DNA of 12,774 nucleotides from assembly GCA_041629655.1 (NCBI GenBank), contig JBFKMV010000154.1, positions 1 through 12,774 on the forward strand, read 5' to 3'. Each line of letters starts with the position of its first letter. Positions within the stretch are counted from its first letter, which is position 1. Positions 1 to 6,103 of this stretch are shown in pieces. Source of the DNA: JBFKMV01 sp041629655 (GTDB taxonomy: Bacteria; Acidobacteriota; Polarisedimenticolia; Polarisedimenticolales; Polarisedimenticolaceae). Under the pieces are notes generated by a model that made no database searches, was not told where the DNA came from, and was given only the letters and a program-made list of their open reading frames with translations. The position numbers and the translations under genes are program-made.

Positions 1-103
1 GCTGTTTGTGCTTCGGATTCTCACAGATCACGCGGACCACTCCGCGACGCCTGACGATCTTGCACTTGTCGCACATCTTCTTGACCGAGCTTCTGACTTT
101 CAT
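1..103 (-). CDS. rpmJ: 50S ribosomal protein L36, zinc type (partial)
   Basis: L36 is the smallest 50S protein and sits near the GTPase-associated region of 23S rRNA. The first 34 codons are visible: MKVRSSVKKMCDKCKIVRRR, followed by GVVRVICENPKHKQ. The zinc ligands are Cys11, Cys14, Cys27 and His32, the short zinc-binding form. The full protein is normally 37-38 residues, so only about three codons and the stop lie beyond the left edge. The position after infA is the canonical one, and rpsM would be expected next. Confidence 0.96.
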   Translation of the reverse strand, partial: MKVRSSVKKMCDKCKIVRRRGVVRVICENPKHKQ

Positions 104-111
104 GTTCGACC

Positions 112-330
112 CTATTTGTAGCGGTAGACGATCCGGCCGCGGGTCAGGTCGTAGGGTGAAAGCTCCACGAGCACACGGTCACCGGGCAGGATGCGGATGA
201 AGTGTTTGCGCATCTTGCCCGAGATGTGGGCCAGCACCCGGTGCTTGTTCTCGAGCTCGACCCGGAACATCGCATTGGGCAGCGGCTCCAGCACCGTCGC
301 CTCGACCTGGATCGCCTCTTCCTTCGCCAT
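112..330 (-). CDS. infA: Translation initiation factor IF-1
   Basis: IF-1 occupies the 30S A site during initiation and cooperates with IF-2 and IF-3. The 72-residue product is a single OB (S1-like) domain of exactly typical length. It begins MAKEEAIQVEATVLEPLPNA, has the RVELENKHRVLAHISGKMRK core, and ends with FIRILPGDRVLVELSPYDL and GRIVYRYK. The lysine-rich HISGKMRK segment is conserved in the family. GAGG lies 7 nt before the ATG. The TAG stop is 8 bp from the rpmJ ATG, and AGGG next to it is the likely rpmJ ribosome-binding site. Confidence 0.98.
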   Translation of the reverse strand: MAKEEAIQVEATVLEPLPNAMFRVELENKHRVLAHISGKMRKHFIRILPGDRVLVELSPYDLTRGRIVYRYK

Positions 331-352
331 GCTCTCGCCTCGCCTCGGCCGC

Positions 353-1132
353 TCAGCGGCCGGCCCGCCCGAGCACCCTCGGGCCGGCGTCGGTGATCGC
401 CACGCACCACTCGAAATGCGCCGAAATGCTGCCGTCGCGCGTCCGCGCGGTCCAGCCGTCGTCGGCGCTCAGCAGCACCTCGGGACCGCCGGCGTTGACC
501 ATCGGCTCGATCGCCAGCACCATCCCCTCCTGCAGGCGCTCGCGACGTCCCGGCGCGCCGAAGTTGGGCACCTGCGGGTCCTCGTGCAGCGCCGCGCCGA
601 TCCCGTGGCCGACGAACTCGCGGACGACCGAGAAGCCCGCCGCCTCGACGTGCCGCTGCACCACGTGGCCGATGTCCGAGACCCGGTTGCCGACGCGCGC
701 CTGCTGGACGGCTTGCTCCAGCGACTGGCGCGTGACGTCGAGCAGCTTGCGCGCCCGCTCGTCGATCGTGCCGACGGGGAACGTCTCGCAGGAGTCCCCG
801 TAGTAGCCCTCGTAGACCACCCCGATGTCGACCGAAACGATGTCGCCTTCGGCGAGGCGCACCCGGTCCGAAGGCACCCCGTGGACGACCTCGTCGTTGA
901 CCGACGTGCAGATCGTGCCGGGGAACGGCTTGCCGCCGGACTGGTGCGGGTAGTCCTTGAACGCCGGACGCGCGCCGGCCGCCGCGATCCGCTCCGCGGC
1001 CAGCCGGTCGAGGTCGAGCGTCGTCATCCCCGGGCGGATCAGCTCGCGCAACCGGTCATGGATCTCGGCGATGATCCCGCAGCCGCGGTCCATGATCTCG
1101 ATTTCCGCCGGCGATTTGAGAACCAGGCTCAC
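353..1132 (-). CDS. map: Methionine aminopeptidase, type I
   Basis: MetAP removes the initiator methionine co-translationally using two divalent metals. The 259-residue product is a standard type Ia enzyme without an N-terminal extension. The metal ligands are visible as Asp102 (VDIG), Asp113 (YGDS), His176 (VGHGIG), Glu209 (AIEPM) and Glu241 (AHFEW). His84 (VVHGVP) and His183 (ALHEDP) match the substrate-site histidines. Trp242 follows the last glutamate, where most homologues have histidine. The start is GTG at 1132, overlapping the adk stop, and gives MSLVLKSPAEIEIM as in the family. The longer frame that runs upstream through adk is a shadow. The gene is 22 bp before infA. Confidence 0.96.
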   Translation of the reverse strand: MSLVLKSPAEIEIMDRGCGIIAEIHDRLRELIRPGMTTLDLDRLAAERIAAAGARPAFKDYPHQSGGKPFPGTICTSVNDEVVHGVPSDRVRLAEGDIVSVDIGVVYEGYYGDSCETFPVGTIDERARKLLDVTRQSLEQAVQQARVGNRVSDIGHVVQRHVEAAGFSVVREFVGHGIGAALHEDPQVPNFGAPGRRERLQEGMVLAIEPMVNAGGPEVLLSADDGWTARTRDGSISAHFEWCVAITDAGPRVLGRAGR

Positions 1133-1776
1133 GCCTTCACCACCTCGGCCTCGAGCCGCCCGAACACCTCGTCCGGGCTGCCCGTCCCTTCGATCTCCAC
1201 CAACAGCCCCCGCTCGCGGTAGGCCGCCGCCACCGGAAGCGTTTGCTCGCCGTAGACCGCGAGCCGCTCCCGGATCACGTCCTCGGAGTCGTCCGGCCGC
1301 TGGGCCAGCGCCGACCCGCACTTGTCGCAGACGCCCGCCGACTTCGGCGGCCGGCTCTCGATGTGAAACACCTCGTTGCAGCGCGGGCAGACCCGACGTC
1401 CCCCGAGCCGCCGCACGATCTCGCTCTCCGGCGCGAATAGGATGATCACGCGATCGAGCGCCACTCCCAGCCGCCCGAGCACCCGGTCCAGGATTCCGAC
1501 CTGCTCCACGGTGCGCGGAAAGCCGTCCAGCACGAACCCGCGGCCGGCGTCGGGTCGGCCCAGCCGCTCCGCGGTCAGCTCGCCGATCAGCTCGTCCGGC
1601 ACCAGCTTGCCGCCCTCGACGAAGCCCTTGGCCTTGCGTCCCAGCGGCGTAGCGGTCCGGATCGCCTCGCGCAGGATGTCGCCCGTCGAGACGTGGGGCA
1701 CCCCCAGCGCCGCGGTCAGTCTCGCGGCCTGGGTCCCCTTGCCCACCCCGGGCGGCCCCATCAGCGCCACTCTCAT
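1129..1776 (-). CDS. adk: Adenylate kinase, zinc-lid long form
   Basis: Adenylate kinase interconverts ATP plus AMP with two ADP in the cytosol. The 215-residue product is a long-form enzyme. It has the P-loop GPPGVGKGT (residues 7-15), the AMP-site STGDILR (30-36) and GFPRT (85-89). The LID domain carries a Cys4 zinc site at Cys130, Cys133, Cys150 and Cys153 (CPRC, then CDKC). The DDSEDVIRERL segment after the LID holds the conserved arginine. The start MRVALMGPPG is unambiguous although only a weak GGGA lies about 10 nt upstream. It is 48 bp after secY, and its TGA overlaps the map GTG by four bases (GTGA). Confidence 0.97.
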   Translation of the reverse strand: MRVALMGPPGVGKGTQAARLTAALGVPHVSTGDILREAIRTATPLGRKAKGFVEGGKLVPDELIGELTAERLGRPDAGRGFVLDGFPRTVEQVGILDRVLGRLGVALDRVIILFAPESEIVRRLGGRRVCPRCNEVFHIESRPPKSAGVCDKCGSALAQRPDDSEDVIRERLAVYGEQTLPVAAAYRERGLLVEIEGTGSPDEVFGRLEAEVVKA

Positions 1777-1824
1777 CGGCGCAAAGTCCCAAGTATAGCA
1801 GAGGTTCTCATCTCGCCCGCCGGC
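1777..1824 (-). promoter_or_regulatory. Candidate extended -10 promoter before adk
   Basis: The 48-bp spacer between secY and adk is one of the few AT-rich spots. On the minus strand it contains TGCTATACT at 1792-1800, a TGN-TATACT extended -10 element that differs from the TATAAT consensus at one position. No clear -35 is present 17 bp upstream (GCGGGC), but extended -10 promoters often do without one. Predicted initiation near 1785 would leave a leader of about 9 nt with no ribosome-binding site before the adk ATG. An extra promoter for the adk-map-infA-rpmJ part is inferred, not shown. Confidence 0.5.
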
Positions 1825-3216
1825 TCAGCCCCGGCGCCCCCGGATCCGGGCGCCCTTCATGAAGCCCTCGTAGTGGCGCATGATCAGCTGGGCCTCGATC
1901 TGCTGGACCGTGTCCATCGCCACGCCGACCACGATCAGCAGCGACGTGCCGCCGAAGAAGAACTTGACGTTCAGGCCCCGCGTGATGAAGTCGGGCAGCA
2001 ACGCGTCCAGCCCCGGGCCGATCACCGGCAACATCTGCGCCCGGAAGCCGCTGATCAGGAACATCGGCAGCAGGCTGATCAGCCCCAGGTACAGCGCTCC
2101 GGCGAAGGTCAGCCGGGTCAGGATGCGATCGAGGAACTCGGCCGTGCGCCGGCCGGGCCGGATCCCGGGAATGAACCCGCCGTACTTCTTCATGTTGTCG
2201 GCCTGGTCGACCGGGTTGAAGATGATCGACACGTAGAAGAAGCAGAAGAACACGATCGCCGCGAAGTACAGCGCGGCGTACAGCGGCGCCGAGTAGTCGA
2301 GCTGACGCAACATCGCCTGGACCCAGCCGACGTTCTGGAGCGCCGAGAACGATCCGATCGTCTGCGGGATGGCCAGGATCGAGGAGGCGAAGATCACCGG
2401 GATCACGCCCGCGCTGTTGACCCTGAGCGGCAGGAAGTGCGACTGCCCGCCGTAGACCCGGCGGCCCACCACGCGGCGGGCGTACTGGATCGGGATCTTG
2501 CGCTGGGCGCGCTCGACGAACACGATCGCGGCCACCACCGCCACCATCAGTGCCAGCAGGATCACCACGGCGAACGGGCTCAGCGTGCCGGTGCGCAGGT
2601 CGGTCAGCGTGCTGACGATCGCGCTGGGCAACCCGACCACGATGCCGGCGTAGATGATCAAGGAGATGCCGTTGCCGATCCCGCGCTCGGAGATCTGCTC
2701 GCCGAGCCACATCAAGAACGCGGTTCCGGTGGTCAACGTCAGCACGGTCATCAGCTTGAAGCCGACTCCCGGGTTGAGCACGATCTGACCCACGCCGCTG
2801 GCACCGGAGTTCTCGAGCCACAGCGCGATGCCGAGCGATTGCACGACCGACAGCAGCACGGTGCCGTAGCGGGTGTACTGCGTGATCTTCTTGCGGCCGA
2901 CCTCGCCCTCCTTGCTCAGGCGCTCCAGGTACGGCCAGACCACGGTCAACAGCTGCAGGATGATCGACGCCGTGATGTACGGCATGATCCCCAGCGCGAA
3001 GATCGTCAACCGGCTGAAGTTGCCGCCGGAGAACAGGTCGACGAAGCCCAGGATCGTGCCGGCCTGTTGCTCGAACAACCGCTGCAGCGCCTCGCCGTCG
3101 ATGCCCGGCGTGGGGATGTGCCCGCCGACCCGGAAGACCGCCAGCATGCCCAACGTGTAGAGGATCCGCCTCCGCAAGTCGGGGATGCTGGCGATGTTCT
3201 TGAACGCCTGGATCAT
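1825..3216 (-). CDS. secY: Preprotein translocase channel subunit SecY
   Basis: SecY is the membrane channel of the SecYEG translocon, working with SecA or ribosomes. The 463-residue product has ten hydrophobic segments, near residues 17-35, 70-92, 116-135, 153-172, 181-200, 215-235, 268-288, 311-333, 368-388 and 419-437. The plug region reads GGHIPTPGID (31-40) followed by FSGGNFSRLTIFALGIMPYI. The C5 cytosolic loop carries DNMKKYGGFIPGIRPGRRTAE, and the end reads FGGTSLLIVVGVAMDTVQQIE with RHYEGF. The external loop between the ninth and tenth segments (about 388-418) is roughly 20 residues longer than in E. coli. The ATG overlaps the rplO stop. SecE and SecG genes are not in the window. Confidence 0.97.
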   Translation of the reverse strand: MIQAFKNIASIPDLRRRILYTLGMLAVFRVGGHIPTPGIDGEALQRLFEQQAGTILGFVDLFSGGNFSRLTIFALGIMPYITASIILQLLTVVWPYLERLSKEGEVGRKKITQYTRYGTVLLSVVQSLGIALWLENSGASGVGQIVLNPGVGFKLMTVLTLTTGTAFLMWLGEQISERGIGNGISLIIYAGIVVGLPSAIVSTLTDLRTGTLSPFAVVILLALMVAVVAAIVFVERAQRKIPIQYARRVVGRRVYGGQSHFLPLRVNSAGVIPVIFASSILAIPQTIGSFSALQNVGWVQAMLRQLDYSAPLYAALYFAAIVFFCFFYVSIIFNPVDQADNMKKYGGFIPGIRPGRRTAEFLDRILTRLTFAGALYLGLISLLPMFLISGFRAQMLPVIGPGLDALLPDFITRGLNVKFFFGGTSLLIVVGVAMDTVQQIEAQLIMRHYEGFMKGARIRGRRG

Positions 3217-3656
3217 CCGATCACCTCGGCCTTGCCGCCCGCTTGCTCGATCTTGCGCGCGGCCGCCGCCGTGAACTTGTGCACCTGCACGGTCAGCGCG
3301 ACCGCGAGGTCGCCGTTACCGAGGATCTTCACGGGGGCGTTGCCCTTGCGCAGCAAGCCGGCCTGCTGCAGCGTCTCGGGGTTGACCACCGCGCCCTTGT
3401 CGAAGACGTTCAGCCGCTCGACGTTGAGCGTGCGGTACTCCTTGCGGAACAGGTTGTGGAAACCGCGCTTCGGCACGCGCCGGTGCAGCGGCATCTGCCC
3501 GCCCTCGAAACCCCGCTTGGCCGAGTAGCCGCTGCGGGACTTCTGCCCCTTCTCGCCGCGGCCGCAGGTCTTGCCCACACCCGAGCCCGGGCCGCGGCCG
3601 ACCCGCTTGGGGTTCTTGCGCGACCCCGGGGCGCGCTTCAAGCTGTGCAGGTTCAT
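3213..3656 (-). CDS. rplO: 50S ribosomal protein L15
   Basis: L15 is an early-binding 50S protein with a long basic N-terminal extension that threads into 23S rRNA. The 147-residue product begins MNLHSLKRAPGSRKNPKRVG. The glycine-rich block GRGPGSGVGKTCGRGEKGQK follows, then GFEGGQMPLHRRVPKRGF, all characteristic. The C-domain contains YRTLNVERLNVFD, GLLRKGNAPVKILGNG and VQVHKFTAAAARKIEQAGG. The ATG and TGA at the 5' end overlap rpmD, and the TGA at the 3' end overlaps the secY ATG (ATGA at 3213-3216). Keeping L15 immediately before secY is the standard bacterial order. Confidence 0.97.
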   Translation of the reverse strand: MNLHSLKRAPGSRKNPKRVGRGPGSGVGKTCGRGEKGQKSRSGYSAKRGFEGGQMPLHRRVPKRGFHNLFRKEYRTLNVERLNVFDKGAVVNPETLQQAGLLRKGNAPVKILGNGDLAVALTVQVHKFTAAAARKIEQAGGKAEVIG

Positions 3657-3868
3657 GCCCGTTTCCCCTCGTCGGCCACGATCTCGACCAGATGCGAGAC
3701 CTTGCCGATCATGCCCCGGACCTGCGGGTTGTCGGGGTGCACCCGCTCCCGCCCGATCTTGGCCAGGCCGAGCGCGCGCAGCGTGGCCTTCTGGCGCGCG
3801 CTGAACCCGATCCCGCTGCGCACCTGGCGCACGCGCAATGTCGCTCCCTTGGCCTTTACCGCGCTCAT
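3653..3868 (-). CDS. rpmD: 50S ribosomal protein L30
   Basis: L30 is a small peripheral 50S protein present in many but not all bacteria. The 71-residue product contains TLRVRQVRSGIGFSARQKAT (residues 10-29), LRALGLAKIGR, the VHPDNPQVRGMIGKVSHLV core and an EIVADEGKRA tail. The usual length is about 60, and the extra residues are at the N-terminus (MSAVKAKGA) and C-terminus. The ATG at 3868 overlaps the rpsE stop as ATGA. A much longer open frame upstream lies inside rpsE and is not L30. The stop overlaps rplO in the same way, so translation is probably coupled. Confidence 0.95.
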   Translation of the reverse strand: MSAVKAKGATLRVRQVRSGIGFSARQKATLRALGLAKIGRERVHPDNPQVRGMIGKVSHLVEIVADEGKRA

Positions 3869-4419
3869 CCGCTCACCCTCTCCTTGATCACCGCGACGTC
3901 CTTGCCCCGCGTGCGCGCCACGTGTTCGGGGCTCTTGAGGCTGCGCAGGCCCTGCATCGTGGCCCGCAGCACGTTGTGGTGGTTCTTGGAGCCCAGCGAC
4001 TTGGTCAGGATGTCCTGGACCCCCGCGGACTCCAGCACCGCCCGCACCGCGCCGCCCGCGATCACCCCGGTACCCGGCCCGGCCGGCTTGAGCAGCACGC
4101 TGCCCGCGCCGTGGCGTCCGACCACCGGATGCGGGATCGTGGTCCCGGCCAGCGGGATCCGCAGCATGTTGCGCTTGGCCCGGTCGACGCCCTTGGAGAT
4201 CGCCGAGGGCACCTCGCGCGCCTTGCCCATGCCGTAGCCGACCCAACCGTTCCCGTCGCCGACGACGACCAGCGCGGCGAACGAGAAGTTCTTGCCGCCC
4301 TTGACGACCTTGGTGACGCGGTTGATGTGCACCACGCGCTCCCTCAGCTCACCCTGTGGTTCCCGATCCTGTCCCGGCACGTTGCCTCCCGTATTCGGCG
4401 CTCGTCGGTCCCTGCGCAT
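3865..4419 (-). CDS. rpsE: 30S ribosomal protein S5
   Basis: S5 lies at the back of the 30S body and mRNA entry, helps decoding fidelity, and is the classical spectinomycin-resistance locus. The double-stranded RNA-binding-like N-domain shows RVVHINRVTKVVKGGKNF and VVVGDGNGWVGYGMGKAREV. The C-domain shows GAGSVLLKPAGPGTGVIAGG, AVRAVLESAGV and RATMQGL. From the ATG at 4419 the product is 184 residues, with AGGGG 7 nt upstream. An in-frame GTG at 4380 (residue 14) has a better GGGAGG only 4 nt away and would give 171 residues, nearer the usual 160-175. The ATG is kept, but the start is uncertain. The TGA overlaps the rpmD ATG by four bases. Confidence 0.94.
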   Translation of the reverse strand: MRRDRRAPNTGGNVPGQDREPQGELRERVVHINRVTKVVKGGKNFSFAALVVVGDGNGWVGYGMGKAREVPSAISKGVDRAKRNMLRIPLAGTTIPHPVVGRHGAGSVLLKPAGPGTGVIAGGAVRAVLESAGVQDILTKSLGSKNHHNVLRATMQGLRSLKSPEHVARTRGKDVAVIKERVSG

Positions 4420-4517
4420 CGCGCGGCCCCTAGCTCCCTTGAGCGGCCAGGACTCGACGGTACGTCGAGTTCCGGACGGTCAAGTGACTTGCGGGTGCTA
4501 GCAACATGCTAGCGCCC
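4420..4517 (-). other. rplR-rpsE spacer with three inverted repeats
   Basis: This 98-bp spacer contains, in transcription order, a GCTAGC-AACAT-GCTAGC dyad at 4497-4513, directly after the L18 stop. Next is a CAAGT-G-ACTTG dyad at 4481-4491. The strongest is an 8-bp perfect stem with a 3-nt loop at 4452-4470 (ACTCGACG/CGTCGAGT), which extends past one mismatch by four more pairs (4447-4450 with 4472-4475). No T-run follows, so it is not a classic terminator. A TTGACC on the minus strand at 4478-4483 resembles a -35 box, but no good -10 is present at normal spacing. The rpsE reading frame is closed by a stop at 4480-4482 and has no start codon between that stop and 4419, so the spacer does not encode more S5. 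Regulation or RNA processing is a reasonable inference. Confidence 0.6.
4447..4475 (-). repeat. Stem-loop upstream of rpsE
   Basis: The arms at 4452-4459 and 4463-4470 are a perfect 8-bp inverted repeat around a 3-nt loop. On the transcript, an A-C mismatch is followed by four further pairs, including one G-U. The structure ends 27 bases before the rpsE ATG. It could be a processing site, a repressor-protein target or a transcription pause, and none of these can be settled from sequence. Confidence 0.7.
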
Positions 4518-4886
4518 TCAAAATTTGAGGCCGGCCGAGCGCGCGCCCTCGGCGAGCGCCCGGATCCGGCCGTGATAGAGGTAACCACCGCGGTCGAACA
4601 CGACCTGCTTCACGCCGGCCTGCTTCAGCCGCTCGGCGAGCACCTCGCCCACCACTTTCGCCGCCTTGACATTGCCCCCGTAGGGCACCTTGCCGCGGAC
4701 TTCCTTGTCGCGAGTCGAAGACGCGGCGAGCGTGCGGCCGCCTGCGTCGTCGATCGCCTGCGCGTAGATATGCTTGGCGCTGCGGAACACCGCGATGCGC
4801 GGCCGCTCGGCCGTGCCCTCGACGATGCGCCGGATCCGGTGACGGATGCGGCGGCGGATCGTTCTTCTGTCGATCAGGGTCAACAT
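4518..4886 (-). CDS. rplR: 50S ribosomal protein L18
   Basis: L18 binds 5S rRNA together with L5 and L25 and docks the central protuberance. The 122-residue product is the usual size. An arginine-rich N-terminus (RRTIRRRIRHRIRR) precedes the conserved GTAERPRIAVFRSAKHIYAQ block, then an S-T-R stretch (AASSTRDKE), GKVPYGGNVKAA, and VVFDRGGYLYHGRIRALAEG. It ends GARSAGLKF, all typical. A GGGAGG 5 nt before the ATG is a strong ribosome-binding site. The downstream neighbour rpsE starts only after a 98-bp spacer, which is long for this position. Confidence 0.97.
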   Translation of the reverse strand: MLTLIDRRTIRRRIRHRIRRIVEGTAERPRIAVFRSAKHIYAQAIDDAGGRTLAASSTRDKEVRGKVPYGGNVKAAKVVGEVLAERLKQAGVKQVVFDRGGYLYHGRIRALAEGARSAGLKF

Positions 4887-4899
4887 CTCGACCTCCCGC

Positions 4900-5439
4900 T
4901 CACTTCGCGCCGGTCTTGCCGGCCTTCTTGCGCAGCTGCTCGCCCGCGTAGCGGATGCCTTTCTGCTTGTACACGTCGGGTTTCCGCAGCGCGCGGATCT
5001 CCGCGGCGATCTGGCCGACCTGCTGGCGGTCGAAGCCCGACACCTCGATCCGCGTATTCCGGTCGACCGCGATCTTGATCCCGTCCGGGACCGGAAAGCG
5101 GATCGGATGCGTGTACCCGAGATGGAACGTCACGTCCTTTCCGCCGGCCTCGGCCCGGTAGCCGACGCCGTGGATCTCGAGGTTCTTGGTGAAGCCCTGG
5201 CTGACCCCGTGCACCGCGTTGGCCAGCAGCGCGCGCACGAGCCCGTGCAGCGCGCGCTGGCGCTGGCTGTCGTCGGCGCGCGCGACGGTCAGCGTGTCGC
5301 CCTCGACCGCGGCCTTGATCCCGCGGGGCAGCTCGTGGGTCAGCGCGCCCTTGGGGCCCTGAACCGAGACGCTGCCGGGCTGGATCGAGACCTTGACCCC
5401 GGACGCGACCTTGATCGGAAGTTTGCCTATTCGAGACAT
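4900..5439 (-). CDS. rplF: 50S ribosomal protein L6
   Basis: L6 has two related alpha/beta domains, binds 23S rRNA helix 97 and lies near the GTPase-associated centre. The 179-residue product begins MSRIGKLPIKV, a near-invariant L6 start. The N-domain ends with the ALHGLVRALLANAVHGVSQG helix. The C-domain contains the EIHGVGYRAEAGGKDVTFHL strands, LGYTHPI, and ends with the RKPDVYKQKGIRYAGE segment and a basic GKTGAK tail. The ribosome-binding site is weak: GGAG is about 10 nt before the ATG. Its stop is 13 bp from the rplR start. Confidence 0.97.
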   Translation of the reverse strand: MSRIGKLPIKVASGVKVSIQPGSVSVQGPKGALTHELPRGIKAAVEGDTLTVARADDSQRQRALHGLVRALLANAVHGVSQGFTKNLEIHGVGYRAEAGGKDVTFHLGYTHPIRFPVPDGIKIAVDRNTRIEVSGFDRQQVGQIAAEIRALRKPDVYKQKGIRYAGEQLRKKAGKTGAK

Positions 5440-5467
5440 CGCTGCTCGTCTCCGAGATTCGAACGGT

Positions 5468-5866
5468 TCACCAGACGTTGCACAGTACTTCGCCGCCGAC
5501 GCCCAGCTCCCGGCACTGCGTGCCGGTGATGACGCCCTTCGGTGTGGACAGGATCGTGATCCCCAGGCCGCCCAGCACCTTCGGGATCTCGTCCTTGCCG
5601 CGGTAGATCCTCCGCCCGGGCCGGCTGACGCGCTCCAGTCCGGTGATCGCCCACTCGCCGCCCTTGCCGTACTTGAGCTGCACGCGGATCACGCCCTGAT
5701 GACCCTCGGCGAGCTGCTCGAAGTCGTCCACGTACCCCTCTTCCTTGAGGATCTTCACGATCGCCAGCTTCATCCGCGAGGCCGGGAGCGAGACGCTCCG
5801 GTGCTTCGCCAGCTGGGCGTTGCGGATCCGCGTCAACAGGTCCGCGATCGGATCGGTCATGCTCAT
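5468..5866 (-). CDS. rpsH: 30S ribosomal protein S8
   Basis: S8 is a primary binder of the 16S rRNA central domain and, in E. coli, the translational repressor of the spc operon. The 132-residue product shows MTDPIADLLTRIRNAQ, then LPASRMKLAIVKILKEEGYV, RVSRPGRRIYRG, LGGLGITILSTPKGVITG and the terminal GVGGEVLCNVW. Every conserved S8 block is present. Starts are clustered: GTG at 5869, ATG at 5866 and ATG at 5860. GGGAGG is 6 nt before the ATG at 5866, so that start is chosen. A spacer of 37 bp separates it from the S14 stop and 28 bp from rplF. Confidence 0.95.
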   Translation of the reverse strand: MSMTDPIADLLTRIRNAQLAKHRSVSLPASRMKLAIVKILKEEGYVDDFEQLAEGHQGVIRVQLKYGKGGEWAITGLERVSRPGRRIYRGKDEIPKVLGGLGITILSTPKGVITGTQCRELGVGGEVLCNVW

Positions 5867-5903
5867 CACGTGCCTCCCAGTTCCGTCGGCGTCGGTCTCG
5901 CGC

Positions 5904-6089
5904 TCACCAACTGGACTTCGTCACGCCCGGGAGCAATCCCTCGAGCGCGAGTTGCCGGAAGCAGATCCGGCACAGCTGGAACTTACGCAGGTATGCGCGG
6001 GGCCGGCCGCAGCGCTGGCAGCGATTGTGCTTGCGCACGGCGAATTTCGGCTTCCGATTCGACTTCGCGATCCAGGCCTTCGTAGCCAC
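5904..6089 (-). CDS. rpsN: 30S ribosomal protein S14, zinc-binding (type Z)
   Basis: S14 is a 30S head protein needed for late assembly. This is the short 61-residue zinc-containing form, with a Cys4 site at Cys24, Cys27, Cys40 and Cys43 in the contexts RCQRCGRPR and LCRICFRQLA. It ends GLLPGVTKSSW, the conserved S14 tail. The start is GTG at 6089, giving MATKAWIAKSN. A strong GGAGGT 6 nt upstream decides it. An in-frame TTG at 6107 overlapping the rplE stop would add six residues without family support. The symbol rpsZ is also used for this form. No zinc-free paralogue is in the window. Confidence 0.96.
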   Translation of the reverse strand: MATKAWIAKSNRKPKFAVRKHNRCQRCGRPRAYLRKFQLCRICFRQLALEGLLPGVTKSSW

Positions 6090-6103
6090 GCCTCTACCTC
6101 CGG

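Noticed and set aside
353..1792. 479-residue open frame joining the adk region to map
   Set aside because: The N-terminal half is the wrong frame of adk. The real MetAP starts at the GTG at 1132 that overlaps the adk stop.
4478..4483. TTGACC -35-like box before rpsE
   Set aside because: No acceptable -10 hexamer occurs 16-18 bp downstream; the bases there are part of the 4452-4470 stem.
5456..5464. GTTCGAATC on the minus strand, resembling a tRNA T-loop
   Set aside because: The flanking bases do not form a T-stem beyond one pair, there is no acceptor or anticodon stem, and the site sits in the 28-bp rpsH-rplF spacer.
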